This document shows, in pieces, positions 36,704 to 47,701 of a DNA stretch of 64,000 nt. Source of the stretch: Delphinapterus leucas (Eukaryota > Chordata > Mammalia > Artiodactyla > Monodontidae). Below the pieces are notes generated by a model. The model ran no database searches and had not been told where the DNA came from. It saw only the letters and a program-made list of their open reading frames with translations. Numbering within the stretch: the first letter of the stretch is position 1; every line of letters starts with the position of its first letter. Where the stretch lies: assembly GCF_002288925.2 (NCBI RefSeq), contig NW_022097993.1:10850604-10914603 (forward strand). Direction: 5' to 3'. Both the position numbers and the translations under genes were made by a program.

Positions 36704-36930
36704 GGGCTTCCCTGGTGGTGCAGTGGTTGAGAGTCCGCCTGCCGATGTTTGTGCCCCGGTCCGGGAAGATCCCACATGCCGCGGAGCGGCTGGGCCCGTG
36801 AGCCATGGCCGCTGAGCCTGCACGTCCGGAGCCTGTGCTCCGCAACGGGAGAGGCCACAACGGTGAGAGGCCCGCGTACCGCAAAAAAAAAAAAAATTAA
36901 ATAAAATAAAAAATTAAAAACTAAATAAAT
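36704..36930 (+). mobile_element. Short CHR-type SINE (class A), B-box deletion
   Basis: The perfect 15-bp duplication AAAATATCCTTTTTT lies at 36689-36703 and 36931-36945. About 17 bp including 'caggggacacgggttc' are missing, so the promoter B box is gone. The tail is A-rich with T interruptions. Confidence 0.95.
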
Positions 36931-36945
36931 AAAATATCCTTTTTT

Positions 36946-37349
36946 AAAAAATCTGAAAGTAACATTTTGGTATGACCTACTTGTCTATGGTTGATCTACC
37001 TCATACTCACATTTTTCTGTAAAGTGGCATCAGTAATGCAACAACATGACAAGTACGGATAACATCTGACAGTTTGTGCACAACTTTTCAAGATTCAAAA
37101 AGAGTCACTACAATGCTGATTACAAGACAGGTTCCACGGGCTATTTTAATGAATCATTTTCTGGAGGCTAGAATATGAAGCATTAATACAGGCCAAGTGA
37201 GTGTGAACACTCAAAAATGAGCTCACAGCAACCTTCTACCTTAGGTAGTTAATTTCTTCTCCTAAAATTTGTCTGAAACAGGACTGACATTAAATAGTTT
37301 AAAGGGGGGGGATTTTTGTTTTATTTTTTTCGGAAAAAAGAAACGACCT
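36946..37349. other. Non-coding spacer
   Basis: AT-rich DNA with a G8 run near 37305. No gene seen. Confidence 0.5.
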
Positions 37350-37699
37350 GGGCTTCCCTGGTGGAGCAGTGGTTAAGAATCCGCCTACCAATGCAGGGGA
37401 CACGGATTCGAGCCCTGGTCCGGGAAGATCCCACATGCTGCTGAATAACTAAGCCCGTGCGCCGCAACTACTGAGCCTGCACTCTAGAGCCTGCGAGTCA
37501 CAACTACTGAGCCCAAGTGCCACAACTACTGAAGCCCGCACTCCTATAGCCCGTGCTCCGTGACAAGAGAAGCCACCGCAATGAGAAGCCCGCGCACTGC
37601 AACGAAGAACAGCCCCCACTCGACACAACTAGAGAAAGCCCGTGCGCAGCAACGAAGACCCAACACAGCCAAAAATAAAATAACTTATAAATAAATAAA
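37350..37699 (+). mobile_element. CHR-type SINE, long form
   Basis: Complete head, three 'acaactactgagcc' units, class B-like 3' part and an (aaat)n tail. I could not identify a convincing duplication in the A-rich flanks. Confidence 0.93.
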
Positions 37700-38189
37700 C
37701 AGTTTAACATGGTCTGCCTGGTCCACGTGAAACTGTGAGGAAAGGCAAGTTCAAAACGTGCTATCAGTAAACATGATCTTCACTAAAAACAAGGAATTAG
37801 CTCACTAGTTTTAACTTAAAATAAAAATCCACTTGGGAAAAATACTTTTTTTTAGTACTACAAGACTTAATTTTTTTGTTTCTGCTGCCAGAATACATGT
37901 TGGTAGTTATAAGAAAGAGGGTGCAGGCATGAAAGAACAAAGTAAAGAAGCCAAAAGTGAGTTACTATTTTATAAAGTCAGGGAGTATACACAGCACAGT
38001 TGTGAAGAACAGAGATTTTTCAGACTGCAGGTAACAGCCCCATTATGTGTTATATCTATTCTGGGTTAAACATAACAATACAGAACAGAACAGAGTGTGC
38101 GACATTACAGTAAGAGTCACTATCCACGAAACAGTTCTTTCAGTCATACATACGTATGTACTGACTCACCATGTGAAATGTTTTTTTCT

Positions 38190-38400
38190 CAATGTGTTTC
38201 CAAGACAAAAGTTTGAGCCACTGCTGACTCCACCATTTTATTGTGTGAGTTTGGACCCCTCCCTAAGCTTTGGCTTCCCTATCTGTGAAATGGTGCTGAA
38301 AATAGAAAGCTGACAATTATGGTTGTGGAAAACATCAAATGAGATAACCTTCATGAAACACAGTATCTGACACAAAGTAAGCTCTTGATAAGTATTAATT
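38190..38400 (+). repeat. MIR
   Basis: 'aagtttgagccactgctgac', 'cctatctgtgaaatggtgct' and 'gtaagctcttgataagtatt' follow the MIR order in the plus sense. Confidence 0.75.
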
Positions 38401-38859
38401 TTTCATTAATATATAACCCAATTAAGCATGCTAGGTATTACCCCTCTGAAGATTGGCTTAATAGTTAAGATTTTTCATTTTAATTTTTAAGTAAGATCAC
38501 TTGGATCATATAAAGATAAAAACCAAAGCAATAAACCCCAACAGTAAATGTTTTCTTAAAGAAATCAAAATAAGATCCACCAACTTTGCCGTCAAAATCT
38601 TGATCTATCACCAGGCCAAGATTTGAACAGAATGGTAAGGTTTGGCGCCTCTGTTTCCCTTTCGGTGTTTCTAATTACACCATTATCCAAAACTTTTTAA
38701 CTTTTTTCTCTCCCTAACCAAGCGTCATCACTCTTCCCCATTCAGGCCTTCATTCCTTGGTAAACATGCCAAACTGCCACACTTCACACAATCGTAGTGG
38801 ACCTTGGGTTCATGAAGTAGTTACTCAATGAAGGCAGCATAACAGCTCTTCTACAGAGA
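38401..38859. other. Non-coding spacer
   Basis: No gene or recognised element. Confidence 0.45.
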
Positions 38860-39030
38860 AAGACCCAAGTCTGAACAGCCAAGACACTTAAACGGCTATG
38901 AACTACAGACAAATTATGTGACCCCTCTAAACGTCAGTTTCCAAAACTATCAAACAGGGCGACTTCATCTACACCTTTTAGGGTCCCTTGAAATTACAGC
39001 ACCTAGCACAGAGGGAACTATACATGTCAA
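38860..39030 (+). repeat. MIR
   Basis: 'gacaaattatgtgacccctc', 'cgtcagtttccaaaactatc' and 'acagcacctagcacagaggg' match MIR wording in the plus sense. Confidence 0.7.
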
Positions 39031-39339
39031 GTCTAGTCCCCTTTACTGACAAGGCCATCCTGTCACTCCTTAAACATTTCAAGTAATAGAGTGTTACCAT
39101 CTTGCAGCCTACACGAACCACACTCAATTATATCTATCAGAAAATTCTCTCTTATACTAATATGAAAATGCCACGAGTTCAAAGGAGGAACAGATCAGGA
39201 TGAGCTGAAGCAGCAGGACACAGTTTCATTCAAAGGCAGCTTCCGGAATGCAGTGGGACCTGAAGTGGGCCAGGGGAGACGGATGAGGGTCAGATGAGCA
39301 GAGAAGACTTAGAAGGTTAATCGTTCATTCACTCATTCA

Positions 39340-39950
39340 TTGACTCACCGTCATCAAAAATGTGAATGCTTATTATGTGCCAAGAACTTTCTAGATGGTG
39401 GGGATCCAGAAGGGAAATAGAACACATGAAAGTCCCTGCCCTCATGAGCTACGTGTTCCAGTGGAGCAAGAGAGAGACACAAACAAGCTATCTCAGGATC
39501 TCAGACTGTGATAAGGGCTATGGAGAAAAGAAAATTAAGTGGGTACGGAGAATAGCAAGTGCTTAGAAAAAAAGCTGGGATGCAATTTTAAATACAACGG
39601 TCAGGGAACACAACACTGATGAAGTGGCATTTGAGCAGAGCCCCAAAGCAAGGAAACAGGCAGATATCTGGGGAAAGGGTTCCAGACGGAGAGAATAACA
39701 AGCACACAGACCCTGAGGTAATTCCAGTAGGATTAAAAACCACACACACACATGTAGAGTGAAGGCACATAGCATCTCTGGTCAATAGCTTCTAACAAAA
39801 CATGAAGGATAAGAGCATAAGTGAAAATACAGGCGGAAGACACTGCAAAGAGTCTGGACTCCCAAATTTGATTTTATGCTATTAGCAACAAGGACTCACT
39901 GAACAGTTATGAACAGGCCAGTGAAATGAATGAAACCACAGCTTAAGAAA
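39340..39950 (+). repeat. Old mammal-wide repeat
   Basis: 'cttattatgtgccaagaact', 'aagtccctgccctcatgagc', 'gtgataagggctatggagaa' and 'agtggcatttgagcagagcc' form the usual order of a very old dispersed repeat. It resembles the copies around 31.1 and 50.1 kb. Family not named. Confidence 0.6.
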
Positions 39951-40925
39951 AAGCGTAATGAATACTCGATTATTCAGAGTTTACAATTATCTGTTAACTA
40001 CACATTAACAAAAAGTAACTTGCTTTTTCTTCACCTTCTTCAGATGCTGGCTCAATTAACACCAACTTTCAACATTAAGTGAAAAAATGAATTTAAATAA
40101 TTAGCGTCTTTATATTTTTGACATATATATTTTATATATTAAAGCTATGGCTTTAAAAAAAAAAGCCTTGATATGGGGAAAGCAGAAACTGTTGGCTAAC
40201 ATGATATTCTGAATTAGCTACAAAGTTCAACTACTTTTTTGTTTTTCACGTTCATGAATAATGGAGATGGCTGATTAAGCCCACTTCATGTCTTCGGCAT
40301 CAGTAATAAATCAATGAAACACTGATAAATCACGACTTCAACAAACATCACTGTGGAACATACTAGTCTTGTTTGCATTTTTAGCGTGAAGACTCAGTGC
40401 AAAGACTAAGCCAAATTCTGTACCTGCTTGAGAATAGCAAGCTATGATTACATAAACAGATGTTTTCAATAGTACAAAAAAGAATGTGATGATCTCTGAA
40501 ACATGAAATATGTAATAATATGCTGCAGACCATAATCAAATGTTTTGACTTGAAAAAACTCTGTGACATCAGTCAGCAAAGTAACATCAAATTTATATCT
40601 GAAGAGCTTATCATAAGAGACTTCCTCTACAAACAAAGTCAGCCTGTAGAGGACGGGGAGGACGGACTTGGTGGCTGGCCCCTGCTGCATTCACCAGGTC
40701 AGCAGAGGCAGGCCTGGAACTGAAATGGGGCGGCAGGGCAGCAGCAGCATCAGTAGTCCTGCCACGTCCTCCTGTGTTGTGCCAGTGGCTCTAAGCATTA
40801 CATGAAAACAAATGTTCTGAGAAAATTCAATGCAACTATTCTCTCCAGGGAGTCTAGGGAAAGTTAAGGTTTCAGTAAAAAGAAACAGAAGTTTTAAAAT
40901 TAATTTTCTTTTCGTGCCCCTTTTC
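39951..40925. other. Non-coding DNA
   Basis: AT-rich sequence with no recognised gene or element. Confidence 0.45.
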
Positions 40926-41812
40926 TACTAAAATATTATACTGAGTTCCAGGTTTCTAGCCAACATGAAGGAACAGACACTGAGTTTACCCTATTGACTT
41001 AAAAAACCTTAAAAACCAAACAAACTATATAAGACAATATTTCTGAAGAGACTGGGAACGAAGAGACGGAAGAGGAAGCACTTCCTGCCTGGGGGAAGTC
41101 CACGCCATGCACCGGGAAGATAAATCGAGGAGCAGCCCGGTGGTCTCCCTACAATGGAGCCAGGACCACAGAGATCAAATGGCTAGATTCTCTAAGGCAG
41201 AGTACAGGAGAGCAGGGAGGCACACAGAGAACGCCTGTTCTGTAAAAGGTCACCTTCAGGTACACAACCAAGTACTACTGATCTGTAAGTATGAGGAAAC
41301 CACAGAAGACAGGGAAAGTACCATCCAAAACAGCTAGAGGGAATACTCACAAAGCTCAGAACAGTCAATCGTGTCTGTGCCCAGCAGCCAGCCCAGAGAA
41401 CCTCATCACTCATGGAGCATCAGATGGGGAATTCAGAAGAATCTTGCCTATTAGCAGGGAAAACTAACTCTAGAGTAAACGCTGCTCTAGTTTCACCTAA
41501 CAAAGCTTACAAGCAAGATCTGAAAGGGTCAGACTATTTCCAAATAACTGCATCAAAAGAAAAAGAACCCTCAAGCATATTTATAGAAACACAAAAAAAC
41601 CCAGAACCAACAAGCAAAATTCACAATATCTAGCATCCAATAAAACATTACCAGGCATGCTAGAAGCAGGAAAATACTATCTATAGAGAGTAGAAAAGTC
41701 CATCAATTGAAACTGGCCCCAAAATAACATAATAATAAGATTAGTAGACAAAGACATTATTATCACCTGTGACTTCCATATGTCCAAGAAGTTACAGAAG
41801 AGACTGAACAAG

Positions 41813-42108
41813 GGCTTCCCTGGTGGCGCAGTGGTTGAGAATCTGCCTGCTAACGCAGGGGACACGGGTTCAAGCCCTGGTCTGGGAGGATCCCACATGC
41901 CGCAGAGCAACTAGGCCCGTGAGCCACAACTACTGAACCTGCGCGTCTGGAGCCTGTGCTCCGCAACAAGAGAGGCCCCCATAGTGAGAGGCCTGCGCAC
42001 CGCAATGAAGAGTGGCCCCCGCCTGCCACAACTAGAGAAAGCCCTCGCACAGAAATGAAGACGCAACACAGCAAATATAAATTAAAAAAAAAAAAAGAAA
42101 GAAAGAAA
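41813..42108 (+). mobile_element. CHR-type SINE, intermediate length (class B)
   Basis: A full class B body with an A-rich GAAA-repeat tail. The duplication AGACTGAACAAG is found before the head (41801-41812) and after the tail (about 42109-42120). Confidence 0.95.
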
Positions 42109-42147
42109 AGACTGAACAAGTAGAGGCATGGAATGGGATGGGGGGGA

Positions 42148-42212
42148 ATGTATATATATGTGTATATATATGTGTGTGTATATATATGTGTGTGTGTACA
42201 TGTATGTATTTG
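42148..42212. repeat. TA/TG-rich microsatellite
   Basis: Alternating 'tatatatg' and 'tgtgtg' blocks, an imperfect compound dinucleotide repeat. Confidence 0.9.
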
Positions 42213-42307
42213 TGACTACTACAGATGCAAACTACAATGCCTGAGATAAAAAACACACTGGGGAGAATTAAGAGGAGATTAGACAACACATAAAAATATA
42301 TTAAAGA

Positions 42308-42505
42308 GGACTTCCCTGGTGGTGCAGTGGTTAAGAATCCGCCTGCCAATGCAGGGGACACAGGTTCGAGCCCTGGTCCAGGAAGATCCCACATGCCGCA
42401 GAGCAACTAAGCCTGTGAGCCACGACTACTGAGCCCGCGCACCTAGAGCCCGTGCTCTGCAACAAGAGAAGCCACCGTAATGAGAAGCCCTTGCACCACA
42501 ACAAA
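42308..42505 (+). mobile_element. CHR-type SINE, 3'-truncated
   Basis: The head and body are clear up to 'gcaccacaac', after which L1-like sequence begins without an A-tail. I found no flanking duplication, so later deletion is as likely as a truncated insertion. Confidence 0.85.
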
Positions 42506-42663
42506 GCAACTACACTACTGGGCACTCACCAGATAAACGGAAACTTACACAAATGTACAGCATTATTTCTAACAGTCAAAAACTAGAAACAGCCCAGAGT
42601 TCCTTCAACGAGTGAATGATTATACAAACTGTAGGACATACATACCATAAGATTCCACTCCTT

Positions 42664-42994
42664 TTTTAAAATTTTTATTTATTTGTTTATTTTTGGCTGC
42701 GTTGGGTCTTCGTTGCTGTGCTCAGGCTTTCTCTAGTTGCAGCGAGCGGGGGCTACTCTTCGTTGCGGTGTGTGGGCTTCTCATTGCGGTGGCTTCTCTT
42801 GTTGCAGAGCACGGGTTCTAGGCACGCAGGCTCAGGAGTTGTGGCTTGTGGGCTCTAGAGCGCAGGCTCGGTAATTGTGGCACACGGGCTTAGTTACTCC
42901 GTGGCATGTGGGATCTTCCCGAACCAGGGCTCAAACCCGTGTCCCCTGCATTGGCAGGCGGATTCTTAACCACTGAGCCACCAAGGAAGTCCCA
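42664..42994 (-). mobile_element. CHR-type SINE, long form
   Basis: Minus-strand copy with the head near 42994 and the tail near 42664. Near-identical 12-bp flanks ATTCCACTCCTT (42652-42663) and ATTCTACTCCTT (42995-43006). Confidence 0.95.
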
Positions 42995-43148
42995 ATTCTA
43001 CTCCTTAATAAAACAGAAAACTATTAATAAATGTAACAACCTGGGTGAATCTCCCAAGAATTACACTGAGCAAATAAAGCCAATCCCAAAGTATCAGACA
43101 TTCCCATTCATATAACATTTTTTAAATGACAAAATTTTACAAGTGGAA

Positions 43149-43462
43149 CCAAATGTAAAATAGACAGCTAGTGGGAAGCAGCCACATAACACAGGGAGAT
43201 CAGCTCAGTGCTTTGTGACCACCTAGAGGGGTGGGATAGGGAGGGTGGGAGGGAGGGAGACGCAAGAGGGAGGAGATATGGTGATATATGTATATGTATA
43301 GCTGATTCACTTTGTTATAAAGCAGAAACTAACACACCATTGTAAAGCAATTATACTCCAATAAAGATGTTTAAAAAAAAGGTACCTTCCTTTGTCAAAA
43401 AAAAAAAATTAAAGCCATTTTTATAATCATTAAAGATTCATAACAGTTGAAATTAAAAAAAG
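43149..43462 (+). mobile_element. Short L1 3' insertion with possible 3' transduction
   Basis: The perfect 18-bp duplication AAAATTTTACAAGTGGAA lies at 43131-43148 and 43463-43480. The insert starts with L1 3' UTR text ('gatcagctcagtgctttgtg', 'aacacaccattgtaaagcaa', 'atactccaataaagatg') and has an A8 run at about 43373-43380. It then continues with about 80 bp of non-L1-like sequence ending 'gaaattaaaaaaag' just before the second duplication. Confidence 0.85.
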
Positions 43463-44010
43463 AAAATTTTACAAGTGGAAAACAGATTATGGTTGCCAGA
43501 AGCAGGGATGGGAGGGGGCAGGGGGGATGCGAGGAAGGCGTGTGTGGCTATAAAAGAGCAACACGAGAGATCCTGGTGGTGTACAGAAAACATGCCCTCA
43601 CACACACACGAATGCAAGTAAAACTGCAGAAATCACTGTAAAATTGGAAATTGTATCAATGTCAATATCCTAGTTGTGATACTGTAGTTTTGCAAAATGT
43701 TGCCATTAGAGAAATCTGGGTAAAATGTATTCTTTTTAAACAATCAACATATATTAAGTATGATTCACAATGTCACAAAGTCTTAGTTTCTCTACATATG
43801 CTCTGACTTATATCTTTCATTCCATCCCAAACACACACCAAAAGGAGAAAGCAGCTATCACCTCAATTAAATGGCACAGAGAAAGATGGCCAATATTTTT
43901 AACTTTAAATTTAATCTTCAAAGCAGAGAAAGAAAACACTAGAAATGCTCAATGCTCTACATTGAGAAAACTGTACCGTAATCATTTGGCAATAAAAGCA
44001 GTAAATTACA

Positions 44011-44225
44011 GGGCTTCCCTGGTGGCGCAGTGGTTGAGAGTCCGCCTGCCGATGCAAGGGATGCGGGTTCGTGCCCCGGTCCGGGAAGATCCCACATGCC
44101 GCGGAGCGGCTGGGCCCAGTGAGCCATGGCCGCTGAGCCTGCGCGTCCGGAGCCTGTGCCCCGCAACGGGAGAGGCCACAACAGTGAGAGGCCCGCGTAC
44201 CGCAAAAAAAAAAAAAAAAAAAATT
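44011..44225 (+). mobile_element. Short CHR-type SINE (class A)
   Basis: Very close to the class A consensus, with a tail of about 20 A residues. The perfect 13-bp duplication GCAGTAAATTACA is at 43998-44010 and 44226-44238. One of the youngest-looking copies here. Confidence 0.97.
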
Positions 44226-44406
44226 GCAGTAAATTACATGGTACAAAAAAACTTAATAAACTAAAATCCTACTAAACATATTCCCTCAGTTAAAACTGTT
44301 TTCATGTGAAAAGGGTACATGCCAAAGAAAGAAATTCGTTGTAAATGTAAAAACAATGATTACTTCATGACAATGATAATCCTTATTTAAAATTTAAAAC
44401 TCAGAA

Positions 44407-44592
44407 CAGCACTGTCAACTGAACTTTCTGAGATATGAAAACATTCTTTAATCTGCATTGTCCAACACAGTAGCTATTAGCCATATGTGTGGCTTTCAGG
44501 CCTTGATATGTGGCTAGTGGGAGTAAGGAAGTGAATATTTAAGTTCGCTTAAACAGCATATGGCTAGTGGCCAACCACACTGGACAGAGCAG
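44407..44592 (+). mobile_element. hAT-type DNA transposon remnant
   Basis: It begins 'cagcactgtc' and ends 'ggacagagcag', which are rough inverted repeats. The middle reads 'tagctattagccatatgtgt' and 'catatggctagtggccaacc', a pattern known from mammalian hAT elements. The flanks ACTCAGAA and ATCTAGAA share five of eight bases. The second matches the NTCTAGAN preference of hAT targets. Confidence 0.7.
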
Positions 44593-45340
44593 ATCTAGAA
44601 CTTACAGAAAAGTTCAGAAAAGAATACGAACACACACAATATAAAAATGATCATCAGTGTGGTAGAGACAGTCATATTTCTCACCCACAGCACTATCGGC
44701 CTCTGGGGAAGAACAATTCATCGTGCAGGATTTCCCTAAGAAGAATACAGTCCTTTCAAACAATAAAGGTTTTTTTCCCCCAAATTTGATTTTTTGGCCA
44801 CTCTTGATATTACAGGGTATTATTTCATTCAAACGAATGACTGAAGCTACAGAGTTAAGAGCAATAGTACATTTTGACCAGCAGAGGGCAGAGAGACGTC
44901 ACAAACACCACACTTTATATGCCAATTTCAAATGTCTGAGAAGTCCAAATGTATTGAATCCAAAGACACTACTACATTCACTTACACAAAAGGGACTGTA
45001 CTTGCAGAAGTAAAAGAGGAAATGTGCTAAAAGAAACGTATATTTTTCAAAAATAAACTAACAGGTCTCCCCAGAAAAGTTTTGTCAATTTTATCAGTTT
45101 ATTTATGAGTTAACTGTAATTCCTTAAACAAAACAAAATAACCCTGGCAAATAAAATGTCAACCAAGCCTTAATTTCAAGGTCATTTACTTACATATTAA
45201 CACTTTTCCATGGGTTGCAAAATAAATTCTAAACAATTTTCCTCACAGTGTAAAAGCTGTCAGAATCCGTAGAAAAATAAAGCATTCCATTCAAAAATAA
45301 ACTAAACGCGGAAAACAAAACAAACAATGGCATCTGGCAA
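44593..45340. other. Non-coding DNA upstream of CpG island
   Basis: No exon is recognised. It contains the CTCF-like motif listed separately. The 96-residue plus frame at 44723-45013 has no domain. Confidence 0.45.
44878..44891 (+). promoter_or_regulatory. CTCF-like motif
   Basis: CCAGCAGAGGGCAG is a full match to the core CTCF pattern CCASYAGRKGGCRS. It lies about 0.45 kb before the CpG island. Binding is not shown by sequence alone. Confidence 0.5.
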
Positions 45341-45985
45341 AGGTGCTAAGAAGCGGCCCAGGTGTGCATGAGGACCACCAGAGAGACGCTGGCACTCTGA
45401 AACCCGCCCTGTCACTGCCGACTCCAGGGCGGCTGGGCTTCGCTCCACCACACTCCCGCAGAGAGCCGGAGAGGCTTCCGGTCCACCGGCCCACTGCCCC
45501 TCGCAGCCCCGCCCTCCCCTCCGCACCACGGAGGCCCGAGGCCCGAGGCCCGCCCCTCTCCCAAGGCTTCTCCCAGCAGCCCGCGCAGCCCCCAGCTCCC
45601 AGCGACTCCACCTCCCTCCCGCCTCCTCCCTGCGGCCCCGCCCTCGACCCCGCCCCCGCTTCTGCCCCCGCAAGCCCCTCGGCCCGGGAGCGCCGGGGCA
45701 GGCCTCCGGTGCCGACCCCCAAGCCCCTCCCTAGCCTTCCGCCTGGCGCCTGGAACGGGAAAGGCCAGTGCACTCAGTGGACGCTCGAGCCGCTCCCAGC
45801 CCCTCCTCCCCAGAGTGACGGCCGCTCTCCTCCTCCAAGCCTGCTCCCCCCTTCCTTCCCCAGCTCCCTCTGCAAGGCTGGCCCTACTCGCTGTGCTTTC
45901 GGCCTGCCAGTCACCTTAGAGGGAAGGCTCCTGCGGGGCAAGGCGGGGCAAGGCAGGGCAAGGAGGGCTTCTGTCCTATGCCTCT
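45340..45985. promoter_or_regulatory. CpG island, promoter candidate
   Basis: About 650 bp of GC-rich DNA with frequent CpG in an otherwise AT-rich window. GC boxes (Sp1-type) are seen at about 45506-45516 (GCCCCGCCCTC), 45635-45646 and 45648-45659 (CCCCGCCCCCGC), with small direct repeats (GGCCCGA x3 near 45531-45552; GGGGCAAGGC-like units near 45935-45965). No TATA box or known first exon is recognised. The long frames on both strands (45343-45987 plus, 214 residues; 45291-45773 minus, 160 residues) are Pro/Ala/Gly/Arg-rich, as expected in GC-rich DNA, and are not called as genes. Transcription direction cannot be told. Confidence 0.7.
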
Positions 45986-46029
45986 AGCTCATGTCTGCTC
46001 TAAGGGACCAGCAGATAAAGGGGGGAAAA

Positions 46030-46058
46030 AAAAAAAGAGAAAGAGAGAGAGAGAGAGG
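46030..46058. repeat. A-run and (GA)n tract
   Basis: An A-run followed by GA repeats at the edge of the CpG island. Confidence 0.9.
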
Positions 46059-46229
46059 TAGCTGCCTTCTTTTCCTGAGCCTTCCATAAAGTACTCTTGA
46101 GTGGGAGCAGTCTCAGGATTTGCTCAATTTCATTGTTTACCAGAGAAAACATAATTCACAAATGCTTCCTTCAAAGTAGTAAAATAACTACGAGTGCTAA
46201 AAAACCAAAACAAAGACCTGACTAAATTA

Positions 46230-46345
46230 TCAAACCCTTACTTTGTGCCAGGGCACCACTTCACAGCGCAGCTAACCCTCACAATCCTGTGACACAGGGA
46301 TCACCGTTTTACATGTAGTGACACTGAGGCTTAGAAGTTTAAATA
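46230..46345. repeat. MIR-like remnant
   Basis: 'actttgtgccagggcaccac', 'gctaaccctcacaatcctgt' and 'gtgacactgaggcttagaag' recall a MIR/L2 core. Confidence 0.6.
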
Positions 46346-46356
46346 CCACACCCCCA

Positions 46357-46465
46357 CCACAAGGAAGGAAGGAGGGAGGGGAGGGGAAGAGGCGAGGAAG
46401 GGAGAGAGGGAGGGAGGGAGGAAAAGGGAAGGGGAGAGGAGGGGAGAAAAAAGAAAAGGAGCTCC
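46357..46465. repeat. Purine-only GGAA/GGGA tract
   Basis: More than 100 bp of almost pure A/G on the plus strand. Mirror symmetry is only partial. The minus-strand Pro/Ser/Leu-rich frame is an artefact. Confidence 0.9.
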
Positions 46466-46469
46466 AGAG

Positions 46470-47690
46470 GCAACAATGGGAGAGCTGATTTCAACACAGA
46501 GCTTCCGCCTTCAAAGCCCATGCTTTGAGCTACTGAACTAGGATGCCTCTCAAGGGTAACAGCAGAGCAAAAGTTACAAAATATATAACTACATCATTTT
46601 TTATTATATTTACCTCCTTAAACTTGGGAAGAAAAAATAAATATGTAAATAAATTCAAAACATCCATAAAGACTATAAAACTAAGAAGATTCTTTAGAGA
46701 ACTAACAAAATCTACAAATATAGCATTCCTGTGCCATTTTCCAAATGTTGATTTACTTTGGCAAAGAAGTTAAACTGTGGTAATCATTTAAGAGTCCGCT
46801 GGTCATCGGGGTGATATAAGATAAAAGGAGAAAATAAAATGAAGCTTAATTTTAAGAATCAATAATCTTTGTTTCACCTGTCCTAAAGTTTAAGCCTTGT
46901 CAAACCTATTTCTCACTTTGTTCAGGTGATTATCATTCAGAAATTCAGCTTAAAAGTTCAGAAGTTTGAGAAAGCATATTACAGTTTTCCTTTAGTTTGT
47001 TTACTTTAATAAATATTCTAGTACTTTTTCTTTGCAAAATTTCTCTCTCAAGCAGAAAGGTATTCAGTATTTACAACTATCTCTTTTTTAAACTATTCTT
47101 GACACTATTTCATGAGATGACATGTGCTTTCAGTGAACACAGCAGACACCAACAAACAGCATTCCAAGTTTTAAAGCATGTTTGTATCACAGCTATTGCC
47201 AAATCTATGTTTAAATAAACAGGTAAGTAAATACTTAATATGTAATCATTCCTCATTCAATTTTTTCTTAATATTCTGCCATTACACAGATACAGTTTGG
47301 TTAAGCACAAAAACCCAGAATTTACCTCCCTTCTCATTTTGTACAATGGCTGAATTTAAGGAGAACTTAAAAATTGAAAAGCTGAGAGATACCTTCATTG
47401 AAGGTCAAGGGTAGTAACACATTCCAGCTGTCTGGAAGACCATCTGCTGCTTTGGCCTCACAAAGCAGAAAATGTGGTTCACTGCCACATCCTCTCACTG
47501 TCACAGCTTGGAGCAAGGCATTTAACCTATTAATTAGTTAATTAATCTCTAATAGGAGATCAGACCAGGTACCTGACAGGTCTCTTCTATCTCTAAACTT
47601 TTTACAATTTCATAGTTACAGAACGAGTAGACTTTTCAGCGACTGAAAATCCGTGCAAAGTGCTTGACTGTCACTTATTCACAGGCTGAG
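46470..47690. other. Non-coding DNA
   Basis: AT-rich sequence. About 47420-47570 may hold an eroded MIR ('gagcaaggcatttaacctat'). No gene seen. Confidence 0.45.
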
Positions 47691-47701
47691 AGCATCTAGG
47701 G

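Larger units (their letters stand above)
40930..42300 (+). mobile_element. Old L1/HAL1-like 5' region
   Basis: 'agaaccaacaagcaaaattc', 'tagtagacaaagacattatt' and 'ctacaatgcctgagataaaa' match the 5' portion of old mammalian L1 elements in plus orientation. A SINE splits it at 41813-42108. Frames such as 41412-41633 lie in this stretch and show no ORF1p or ORF2p motif. Confidence 0.65.
42510..43740 (+). mobile_element. Old L1 3' region with later insertions
   Basis: 'aatgtacagcattatttcta', 'atgattatacaaactgtagg', 'ttacactgagcaaataaagc' and 'gattatggttgccagaagca' follow the L1 3' order in plus orientation. It is interrupted by a SINE (42664-42994) and a young L1 fragment (43149-43462). It may be the 3' part of the same old element as the stretch at 40.9-42.3 kb, with the middle lost. 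Confidence 0.7.

Noticed and set aside
45291..45987. 214-residue plus and 160-residue minus frames in the CpG island
   Set aside because: GC-rich DNA lacks stop codons by chance. Composition is Pro/Ala/Gly/Arg-rich on both strands and no domain or splice context is seen.
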